Origin: Aquificales bacterium
GTDB taxonomy: Bacteria; Aquificota; Aquificia; Aquificales; Aquificaceae
Direction: 5' to 3'
DNA length: 5,877 nt
Assembly (NCBI GenBank): GCA_015491275.1
Contig: WFWF01000165.1
Coordinates: 1-5,877 of the forward strand
Part shown: piece after piece, positions 1 through 5,392 of the stretch
Layout of the letters: each line of letters begins with the position of its first letter
Position numbering within the stretch: the first letter of the stretch is position 1
Position numbers and translations under genes: made by a program
The notes under the pieces: generated by a model
What the model saw: the letters and a program-made list of their open reading frames with translations, nothing else
Databases searched by the model: none
Told to the model about the DNA's origin: nothing

Positions 1-726
1 ATGCCTTTTACCTATGCGGGGTTTATGGTAGGTGCTTTGGCACTTAGTGGGATCTTTCCCTTTGCTGGGTTCTTTTCAAAGGACAGGATAATAGGCAGTG
101 TTTTGGAGGAGAGTGTATTTTGGGGTATTGTTGGTTTGGGGGGAAGTTTTCTGACAGCGTATTACATATTTAGGGAAGGTTTTATGGTGTTTCATGGTGA
201 GGAGAGGTTTAGGGGTGAGTATGGGGATGTGCATGAGGTAGGGAAGGTGATGGTTATACCTATGGTAGTGCTTGGTGTTTTGAGTGTTGTTTCTGGTTTT
301 GCTGGTGGTTGGTATAGTGGTGTTATGGGTGATGTGAGGCATGTGCATTTGAGTGTTGCTGTTGGTTCTGTTGTTGTTGGTCTTTTGGGCATAGGTGTTG
401 CTTATGTTGTTTTTGTGAAGAGGGTTTTGTCTCCTGAGTCTTTGTATGAGTCTTTGAAGCCTGTTCATGCTCTCTTTCAATCCCAGTTCTTCACTGAGTT
501 CTTCTACCATAAAGTCCTGGCATGGGGGTACTTCCTGCTTTCAAAGGCAATTTATTTTGTCGTAGAGAGGGCTTCAATAGACGGCTCTGTGAACATGTCC
601 GCTGAGATTGTTTCAAATCTTGGTAGGATAACTTCCCTTCTGCAGGGAGGAAAGTTGAATGTTTACCTTCTTGCCTTGAGTATAGGGCTTACCGCCCTTA
701 TAATACTCCTCTGGAGCTTGGCGTAG
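1..726 (+). CDS. nuoL: NADH-quinone oxidoreductase subunit L, C-terminal part (5' truncated by window)
   Basis: This is the distal membrane subunit of respiratory complex I, which takes part in proton translocation coupled to quinone reduction in the cytoplasmic membrane. The visible 241 residues begin inside the gene. Visible residues 11-28 carry the family segment GALALSGIFPFAGFFSKD; K27 and D28 correspond to the E. coli NuoL K399/D400 pair, and the 214 residues after the Lys match the length expected to the family C-terminus. Hydrophobic segments lie near residues 5-25, 40-58, 83-104 and 117-140. A long amphipathic stretch at about 150-200 fits the lateral helix, and the last membrane anchor is 220-240. 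The ATG at base 1 is an internal Met, not the start. nuoM follows after 10 bases, and the nuoL stop codon overlaps the nuoM ribosome site (AGGAGG, 725-730). Codon use is abnormal at about 181-475 and normal afterwards. The reading frame is intact, so I see no sign of a pseudogene. Confidence 0.95.
   Translation: MPFTYAGFMVGALALSGIFPFAGFFSKDRIIGSVLEESVFWGIVGLGGSFLTAYYIFREGFMVFHGEERFRGEYGDVHEVGKVMVIPMVVLGVLSVVSGFAGGWYSGVMGDVRHVHLSVAVGSVVVGLLGIGVAYVVFVKRVLSPESLYESLKPVHALFQSQFFTEFFYHKVLAWGYFLLSKAIYFVVERASIDGSVNMSAEIVSNLGRITSLLQGGKLNVYLLALSIGLTALIILLWSLA
181..475 (+). other. Compositionally aberrant block inside nuoL
   Basis: By hand count, 93 of the 100 codons at 181-480 end in T or G, only 2 end in C and 5 in A. 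Phe is always TTT and Val is almost always GTT or GTG. Over 181-420 there are about 14 C and 33 A in 240 bases, so G+T is near 80%. In the next 80 codons (481-720), 22 end in C and TTC becomes frequent, as in nuoM and nuoN. Bases 1-180 are intermediate. The protein still reads as a continuous NuoL, so this is a composition or codon anomaly rather than a separate gene. It also explains why the opposite strand is spuriously open here. Confidence 0.7.
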
Positions 727-736
727 GAGGCTTGAA

Positions 737-2215
737 ATGGAGAATATATTGACATTGATGATCTTTTTACCGCTTATAGGTGCTTTGCTGATAGGTATAA
801 TAAGGAATCCTCAAGCTTCAAAGATTATTTCTCTTGTTTTCTCCTTCGTTACATTCTTACTTTCCTTAGTACTGCTTGCAAACTTTGATTTCAATAAGGA
901 AGGTTTCCAGTTTGTGAAAAAGATTAACTGGATAAATTCCCTTGGCATTTCCTACCACATAGGTATTGACGGTATGGCTCTTTTACTCATTGTTATGACT
1001 ACCTTTCTCTTTTTCTGTGCCTTCGTCTGGTCGTGGAGGATAGAGGACAGGGTTGCCCTCTATCACGCTCTATTCCTTATGCTTGAAACCGCGTGCGTAG
1101 GTGTCTTTTCCGCTCTTGACTTCTTCTTGTTCTACATATTCTGGGAAGGGATGCTCATTCCCATGTACTTCATCATAGGCTTCTGGGGTCACGAAAGGAA
1201 GGTTTACGCTGCAAATAAATTCTTTATATACACCTTCTTCGGAAGCCTGTTTTTGCTTCTCGGTCTTGCCACAATAATAGTTTACGGTGTAGTATCAAAG
1301 GGTGTGTTTACCTTTGATTATATAACCCATCTTAAATACATAGATTATCCGAGATGGGTTGAACTCCTTGCCTTCTTACTCTTCGGTATAGGTTTTGCGG
1401 TAAAGGTTCCCATGTGGCCCTTCCACACTTGGCTTCCCGATGCCCACGTTGAAGCTCCCACCGCAGGTTCAATGATACTTGCAGGGGTTTTGCTTAAAAT
1501 GGGAACCTTCGGTTTTGTAAGGTATTCCTTGGGTCTGTTCCCAGAAGCTTCGGAATTCTATATACCTCTTATTTTCTTGCTAAGTGTCATAGCGGTAATA
1601 TATGCGGCTATGATGGCTATAGCACAGACTCATATAAAGAGACTGATAGCATATTCATCCATAAGTCACATGGGTATTGTAACCTTGGGAACCTTTGCTC
1701 TGACTGAGGAGGGTATAAACGGTGCTATATACATGATGATAGCCCACGGTCTTTCTTCCGCGGCACTGTTTATGGGGGCAGGTTTTATTTACGATAGGAT
1801 TCATTCCTATGAAATAAAGAATCTGGGTGGTCTTGCAAGGTATGTACCCGTTTTTGCGGTCCTGTTTATGATAAGCGGTCTTGCGTCCATAGGTTTGCCC
1901 GGTCTTGCGGGATTTGTGGCGGAATTTCTCGTCCTTTTGGGAACTTACAAAAACCACCCTGTTTGGGCACTTATAGCGGGTACCGGCATGATTCTCGGCG
2001 CCGCTTACTTCCTATATATGTATAAGAAGGTAATGCTTGAGGAGGAGAGGATAAGCGATGCGGTCAGGGAAAAATGGATGAAACTTAAGGATGTTGAGAT
2101 ACATCACCTAATACCCTTTGTTATGATAATTGCATCTGCTTTCTTGCTCGGACTTTACCCATATCCCTTCGTAAAAATAATAGGACACACATCCCAGTTA
2201 ATCCTCGGAGGTTAA
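737..2215 (+). CDS. nuoM: NADH-quinone oxidoreductase subunit M
   Basis: This is an antiporter-like (Mrp-related) proton-channel subunit of complex I in the cytoplasmic membrane. It has 492 residues, close to the usual length of about 500, and is hydrophobic throughout, consistent with about 14 membrane helices. The functional charged residues of the family are visible: E137 in FWEGMLIPMY (E. coli E144), K223 in AVKVPMWPFHTWLPDAHVEA (E. coli K234), K254 in LLKMG (E. coli K265), and E396 in GLAGFVAEF (E. coli E407). The conserved AYSSISHMG segment is at 305-313. The start is the ATG six bases after AGGAGG at 725-730, which overlaps the nuoL stop, so translation is probably coupled. nuoN begins 4 bases after the stop. 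Codon use is typical of the window. Identity is secure; only the copy number is open, since Aquificaceae may carry more than one nuo cluster. Confidence 0.98.
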   Translation: MENILTLMIFLPLIGALLIGIIRNPQASKIISLVFSFVTFLLSLVLLANFDFNKEGFQFVKKINWINSLGISYHIGIDGMALLLIVMTTFLFFCAFVWSWRIEDRVALYHALFLMLETACVGVFSALDFFLFYIFWEGMLIPMYFIIGFWGHERKVYAANKFFIYTFFGSLFLLLGLATIIVYGVVSKGVFTFDYITHLKYIDYPRWVELLAFLLFGIGFAVKVPMWPFHTWLPDAHVEAPTAGSMILAGVLLKMGTFGFVRYSLGLFPEASEFYIPLIFLLSVIAVIYAAMMAIAQTHIKRLIAYSSISHMGIVTLGTFALTEEGINGAIYMMIAHGLSSAALFMGAGFIYDRIHSYEIKNLGGLARYVPVFAVLFMISGLASIGLPGLAGFVAEFLVLLGTYKNHPVWALIAGTGMILGAAYFLYMYKKVMLEEERISDAVREKWMKLKDVEIHHLIPFVMIIASAFLLGLYPYPFVKIIGHTSQLILGG

Positions 2216-2219
2216 ATAG

Positions 2220-3614
2220 ATGGTTTTTAATATTAACGCTGTACTCCCAGAACTTATCCTCTCCGCAGGAATTCTCCTTATATTCTTCCTTGATCTGATA
2301 AAGGAAAGAATCAATCTGTCCATACTTTCCCTTGCGGGATTTATAGTCTGCATACTTTCTGCCCTTTCTACCTTCCATGTTAGATATCCCGCATCCGCCT
2401 TTTTTAACGGCTTTAAGGTCGGTTCCGCGGAATTGGTGGCTAAGATGCTTATATACCTTGTAACTTCCCTTGTATTTCTGGCACTTTATGACTTTTATAA
2501 AAGGAAAGGTTCCGAGTACGGTGAAACCGTTTATATAATCCTTACTTCCGCCTTGGGATTGTCCTTTATGCTTTCTTCAACGAATCTTGCAATTATATTC
2601 GTAGGTCTTGAACTTTCATCAATAAGCCTATATATAGCAATAGCCCTTTACAGGAAGGAGTACTTTTCAAAGGAAGGTGCTTATAAATACTTGGTTATGG
2701 GTGCGATAAGCACATCCATGTTTGCCATAGGTACTGCCTTTGTTTATCTTGCCATAGGAACTATGAACATAACTTCTCCCCAAGGCTTCAATCCCATAAT
2801 ATCCTTGGGTGTATCCTTTCTCATATTTGCCCTTGCCCTTAAGATTTCTTCTGTACCCTTTCATTTCTGGACACCCGATGCATACGCAGGGGCACCCACT
2901 CCTGTAACAGCTTATATAGCAACGGTACCCAAAATAGGTTACTATTTCCTTCTTGCAAAGCTGACCCTCTTGCTTTTCCCTTCTTTCAAGGAATGGTACA
3001 TACTAATAGGGGTTCTCGCGGTAATTACCATGTTTTACGGAAATATAACGGCTTACGCACAAAAATCAGTAAAAAGACTTTTTGCCTATTCTTCAATAGC
3101 CCACGCTGGTTACTTCCTTACCGCATTTACATCAACAGATAAATTCCTGATGACTTCAGCCTTGTTCTATGTATTTGTCTATTCCTTGGCAACCCTCGGT
3201 GTCTTTACTATACTGTCCATCCTTGATAAAGAGGAAGGCTGGAGGAATCATTTTGAAGAGTTCAAAGGACTATTTTATAAAAGACCCTTCCTTGCTATAA
3301 ATCTTGCCCTTTTCCTTTTTGCACTCATAGGCATACCCCCGATGGCTATGTTTGTAGGTAAGTTAGGTATATTCATAGGTCTTGTAAGTAAGGAGATGTG
3401 GATACTCGGATTTTTATTTGCTATTGCAAGCCTTATATCCGCAGGATATTACCTCAAGCTTATAGTTTATATGTTCCTTGAAAAAGGAGAGGGAGAAGTT
3501 AAGTCACCCGTATCGGTGGGTGAGATGTTAACCATAAACACTTGTTCCCTTCTTACCTTAGTCTTCGGTATATATCCCAAGCCCCTATTTGATATAATAC
3601 TGAGAAGCATTTAA
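2220..3614 (+). CDS. nuoN: NADH-quinone oxidoreductase subunit N
   Basis: This is the third antiporter-like proton-pumping subunit of complex I, placed next to NuoM and the small membrane subunits in the complex. It has 464 residues, slightly shorter than E. coli NuoN (about 485), with about 14 predicted membrane helices. Diagnostic residues are E131 in FVGLELSSISLY, K208 in ALKISSVPFHFWTPDAYAGA (E. coli K217), K238 in VPKIG (E. coli K247), and K381 in MFVGKLGIF. The last corresponds to E. coli K395; a Lys at this place, where NuoM has Glu, separates NuoN from NuoM. The Gly-Ala-Pro-Thr segment at 224-227 and AYSSIAHAGY at 289-298 are also typical. The start is the ATG eight bases after GGAGG (2207-2211), which lies at the end of nuoM. 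The stop codon shares its last A with the gmk start (TAATG), so the two genes are translationally linked. Confidence 0.97.
   Translation: MVFNINAVLPELILSAGILLIFFLDLIKERINLSILSLAGFIVCILSALSTFHVRYPASAFFNGFKVGSAELVAKMLIYLVTSLVFLALYDFYKRKGSEYGETVYIILTSALGLSFMLSSTNLAIIFVGLELSSISLYIAIALYRKEYFSKEGAYKYLVMGAISTSMFAIGTAFVYLAIGTMNITSPQGFNPIISLGVSFLIFALALKISSVPFHFWTPDAYAGAPTPVTAYIATVPKIGYYFLLAKLTLLLFPSFKEWYILIGVLAVITMFYGNITAYAQKSVKRLFAYSSIAHAGYFLTAFTSTDKFLMTSALFYVFVYSLATLGVFTILSILDKEEGWRNHFEEFKGLFYKRPFLAINLALFLFALIGIPPMAMFVGKLGIFIGLVSKEMWILGFLFAIASLISAGYYLKLIVYMFLEKGEGEVKSPVSVGEMLTINTCSLLTLVFGIYPKPLFDIILRSI
3590..3598 (+). promoter_or_regulatory. Candidate extended -10 promoter element at the end of nuoN
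   Basis: The bases TGATATAAT match the extended -10 consensus TGnTATAAT exactly. It sits 15 bases before the gmk ATG, so a transcript would start only a few bases upstream of that codon and have almost no leader. There is no recognisable -35 hexamer at 16-18 bp upstream. The site is inside the nuoN coding region, where Asp-Ile-Ile codons produce it, so chance is a serious alternative in this AT-rich gene. It is listed because gmk and rpoZ are housekeeping genes that could need a promoter independent of nuo. Confidence 0.22.
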
Positions 3615-4288
3615 TGGGTAAGCTTTTTATCCTTTCCGCTCCTTCCGGTACGGGAAAAACGACGGTAGCCAGAACTTTACTCTCTTCCGTGGATAATGTC
3701 AGGAGGGTGGTAACTGTAACCACAAGGGAGAAAAGGCCCTTTGAAAGGGAAAATGTGGACTACATATTTATAAGCGTTGAGGAGTTCAAAAAGAAGATAG
3801 AGAGGGGGGAATTTTTAGAATATGCAGAGGTTTACGGTAACTACTACGGTACTCCAAGGGATCAGATTGAGATGAACATGAAAGAGGGTATTGACTCTCT
3901 TTTAATCATAGATGTCCAAGGAGCTTACAGGGTAAAAAGGGAAATGCCTTCCGCGGTAACCATATTTCTTATACCCCCGTCCATTGAAGAGCTTAAAAGG
4001 AGAATGATAAACAGAGGATATAAGGATAAAAATATGGATCTGAGGTTGTCAACCGCCTTAAGAGAAATACCGTGCTTGAGATTCTTTGATTATGTGGTTA
4101 TTAACGATTTTCTAAACTCAGCGGTGGAGAGAATTAAGAGTATCATATACGCGGAAAGATTGAAGAGGGAATCCTTTATAAGGGATATTGACAAATACTA
4201 TCTTGACGGTAAAATAATTGATCTTATCAAAGGAGGTGATTGTTATGTCCGCCAGACCGAGGATAGAGAAAGCAATGAAACAGGTTGA
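3614..4288 (+). CDS. gmk: Guanylate kinase
   Basis: Cytoplasmic enzyme that phosphorylates GMP to GDP with ATP, an essential step in GTP, dGTP and (p)ppGpp supply. The P-loop is at residues 8-17 (SAPSGTGKTT, K15). The GMP-binding residues fall at the positions numbered in yeast guanylate kinase: T34 (Ser in yeast), R38, R41, E44, Y50, E69, Y78 and T80. DVQGA at 100-104 and the ATP-side segment FLIPPSIEELKRR at 118-130 are present, with R134 and R144 in the lid region and DYVVIND at 159-165. The lid loop is one residue shorter than in E. coli Gmk. The 224 residues exceed the usual 205 or so because the C-terminus runs on; the last 14 residues are encoded by DNA that also encodes the rpoZ start. 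There is no clear ribosome site at the ATG, which shares one base with the nuoN stop, so reinitiation after nuoN is likely. Confidence 0.97.
   Translation: MGKLFILSAPSGTGKTTVARTLLSSVDNVRRVVTVTTREKRPFERENVDYIFISVEEFKKKIERGEFLEYAEVYGNYYGTPRDQIEMNMKEGIDSLLIIDVQGAYRVKREMPSAVTIFLIPPSIEELKRRMINRGYKDKNMDLRLSTALREIPCLRFFDYVVINDFLNSAVERIKSIIYAERLKRESFIRDIDKYYLDGKIIDLIKGGDCYVRQTEDRESNETG
4229..4240 (+). promoter_or_regulatory. Extended Shine-Dalgarno sequence that fixes the rpoZ start
   Basis: AAAGGAGGTGAT is complementary over 12 bases to the standard bacterial 16S rRNA 3' end (AUCACCUCCUUU). Its GGAGG core ends 8 bases before the ATG at 4245, a normal spacing. It lies within gmk, where it encodes Lys206-Gly-Gly-Asp209. 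It selects the ATG at 4245 rather than the in-frame TTG at 4218, which lies upstream of it. Confidence 0.9.
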
Positions 4289-4496
4289 TTCCAAATATAA
4301 GCTTGTTCACGCAGCGGTTAAAAGAACACTTCAATTGTTGAATGAGGGTGAGGATTTCTTTGTGAGGGGCAAGACGGAGCTGAGTAAAAAGACATTTCAG
4401 GCTATAGAAGATATTGCGGAAGGGAAGGTTAAGGTAATCACCCTTGAACCCAAGGAAGTTGAGGAGGAGGGTGAGCTTCAAGAAAGCGGTAAATAA
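4245..4496 (+). CDS. rpoZ: DNA-directed RNA polymerase omega subunit
   Basis: Small subunit that helps beta-prime fold and assemble into RNA polymerase; in E. coli it contributes to a ppGpp-binding site. The 83-residue product starts MSARPRIEKAMKQV, followed by the omega core D15-S-K-Y-K-L-V-H-A-A-V-K-R at 15-27 (the family's region of Tyr/Phe-x-Leu-Val-x-x-Ala-x-Arg type) and A53-I-E-D-I-A-E-G-K at 53-61 (family Ala-Leu-x-Glu-Ile-x-x-Gly type). A Glu-rich tail runs from 68 to 80. The start is set by the 12-base Shine-Dalgarno at 4229-4240. A TTG at 4218 would add nine residues but would place that site inside the gene, so it is rejected. The gene overlaps gmk by 44 bases in a different frame. 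The gmk-rpoZ pairing is common in bacteria and supports the call despite the protein's small size. Confidence 0.93.
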   Translation: MSARPRIEKAMKQVDSKYKLVHAAVKRTLQLLNEGEDFFVRGKTELSKKTFQAIEDIAEGKVKVITLEPKEVEEEGELQESGK

Positions 4497-4498
4497 AG

Positions 4499-4531
4499 AA
4501 TATAATAGTTAGAGGTGCCTGCTATTATATT
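4499..4531 (+). repeat. Perfect 10-bp inverted repeat overlapping a TATAAT box, rpoZ-flavoprotein gap
   Basis: AATATAATAG at 4499-4508 is the exact reverse complement of CTATTATATT at 4522-4531, with a 13-base spacer (4509-4521). The left arm contains a perfect -10 hexamer TATAAT (4501-4506). By symmetry the right arm contains the same hexamer on the opposite strand (4524-4529). The centres of the arms are 23 bp apart, about two helical turns, which suits a dimeric DNA-binding protein. The spacer contains AGAGGTG (4511-4517), the only Shine-Dalgarno-like sequence before the next gene. As an RNA hairpin the stem is almost all A-U and weak, so it is unlikely to be an ordinary terminator. The only candidate -35 (TTCAAG, 4477-4482) is poor. 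Operator or promoter function is inference. Confidence 0.5.
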
Positions 4532-4537
4532 TTGTTA

Positions 4538-5344
4538 ATGGCTGATCCCTTTTTTCTTAAAAAGGGCAGAATAGAGGAGGTAGTTTTAGAAACAGAAGAT
4601 GTAAAAAGGTTTCTAATAAGTGTAGATGGCTTCGGGGAATTTAAACCGGGACAATTCAATATGCTTTATGTGTACGGTCAAGGGGAGGTTCCCATATCCA
4701 TAAGTTCAATAAGGAGTGATCTTATAGAGCATACGGTAAGACTCGTTGGAGATGTTACAGAGGATCTTTTCAATCTCAGAGAGGGAGATATACTGGGGTT
4801 GAGGGGACCTTTCGGCTCTCACTTTCCTATTGAGAAATTCAATGGCTTTAACATAATACTTGTAGCGGGAGGATTGGGACTTGCGGACATAAAACCGGTT
4901 ACTGAATATATTTTGCGTAACAGGGATTATTACGGTAGAGTTTACCTTCTTGTGGGTTCAAAAACTCCCGCTTCTCTCATTTATAAAGGCGAGTTTGAAA
5001 GGTGGAAGGAAAAAATTGATCTTTTAGTAACGGTTGACAGGCCCGAAGAAAACTGGAAGGGTCATACGGGTCTTGTTACCCGATTGTTTGACTTAATTGA
5101 AATTGATCCTCAAAAGAGCGTGGCTATGATGTGCGGTCCAGAGGTAATGATGGTTTCCGCTTCGGAGATTCTTATTGAGAGGAATTTTTCACCCTATAAG
5201 ATCTTCATATCCATGGAAAGACACATGAAATGTGCGGTTGGGACATGCGGACATTGTCAGTTCGGTCCTTACTTTGTGTGTAAAGACGGTCCTATATTTG
5301 CCTATTCCAAAATGAGGTACTTATTGAAGGTGAAAGAGTTATAA
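4538..5344 (+). CDS. FAD/NAD-binding oxidoreductase with C-terminal [2Fe-2S] site, hydrogenase/sulfhydrogenase gamma-like
   Basis: A 268-residue soluble protein of the ferredoxin-NADP reductase superfamily, closest by eye to gamma subunits of archaeal sulfhydrogenases and to the PyrK/AsrB group. It probably passes electrons between NAD(P)H and a partner enzyme. The N-terminal FAD barrel (about 8-98) has KPGQF at 36-40, PISISS at 52-57 and GPFG at 90-93. The nucleotide domain has AGGLGLADIKP at 110-120 (Asp117 where Pro is usual) and CGPEVMM at 199-205. The C-terminal cluster motif has C232, C237, C240 and C248, spaced x4, x2, x7, followed by KDGPIF. There is no membrane segment or signal peptide. 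No hydrogenase or sulfite reductase catalytic gene is in view, so the partner is unknown. The start is uncertain: ATG at 4538 is preferred, TTG at 4532 would add two residues, and neither has a well-spaced ribosome site (AGAGGTG at 4511-4517 is too far). An in-frame stop at 4490-4492 bounds it upstream. Confidence 0.88.
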   Translation: MADPFFLKKGRIEEVVLETEDVKRFLISVDGFGEFKPGQFNMLYVYGQGEVPISISSIRSDLIEHTVRLVGDVTEDLFNLREGDILGLRGPFGSHFPIEKFNGFNIILVAGGLGLADIKPVTEYILRNRDYYGRVYLLVGSKTPASLIYKGEFERWKEKIDLLVTVDRPEENWKGHTGLVTRLFDLIEIDPQKSVAMMCGPEVMMVSASEILIERNFSPYKIFISMERHMKCAVGTCGHCQFGPYFVCKDGPIFAYSKMRYLLKVKEL

Positions 5345-5352
5345 GAGAGAAA

Positions 5353-5376
5353 TTGGCATATAAGTTGCAATATAAA
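5353..5376 (+). repeat. Short imperfect tandem direct repeat in the intergenic gap
   Basis: TTGGCATATAAG (5353-5364) is followed directly by TTGCAATATAAA (5365-5376), with 9 of 12 positions identical. It occupies most of the gap between the two flavoprotein genes, just before the ribosome site of the second. It could be a paired binding site or simply AT-rich spacer. The TTGGCA and TATAAA hexamers within it are only 12 bases apart, too close for a normal sigma-70 promoter. Confidence 0.3.
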
Positions 5377-5380
5377 GGGG

Positions 5381-5386
5381 AGGAGG
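5381..5386 (+). promoter_or_regulatory. Ribosome binding site that selects the second of two ATGs
   Basis: AGGAGG ends six bases before the ATG at 5393. A competing ATG at 5389 is only two bases away from it and opens a frame that stops after eight codons (TAA at 5413). The site and the reading frame therefore agree on 5393 as the start of the next gene. Confidence 0.85.
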
Positions 5387-5392
5387 AAATGA

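Noticed and set aside
1..3. ATG at base 1 as the start of a small membrane protein gene
   Set aside because: The sequence after it aligns with the interior of NuoL (Lys399 region), so this is an internal methionine of a gene cut by the window edge.
76..510. Long open frame on the minus strand opposite nuoL (144 codons)
   Set aside because: It is open only because the + strand here is so rich in G and T that reverse-strand stops are rare. The translation is low-complexity (Thr/Asn/His/Pro-rich), while the + frame is a clear NuoL.
1655..2378. Minus-strand open frames opposite nuoM and nuoN
   Set aside because: Their products resemble no known family, are unlike membrane or folded proteins, and lie opposite strongly conserved complex I genes.
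4218..4244. TTG at 4218 as an upstream start for rpoZ
   Set aside because: It has no ribosome site, would place the 12-base Shine-Dalgarno inside the gene, and would add nine residues not expected in omega.
4461..4512. GAGGAGGAGG followed by GTG (4471) near the end of rpoZ as a small overlapping gene
   Set aside because: The purine run encodes the Glu-rich omega tail, is too close to the GTG, and the frame stops after 13 codons.
4499..4535. Intrinsic terminator after rpoZ
   Set aside because: The stem is nearly all A-T, with a 13-base loop and only four Ts after it. At thermophilic growth temperature such a hairpin would be very weak, so an operator/promoter reading is preferred.
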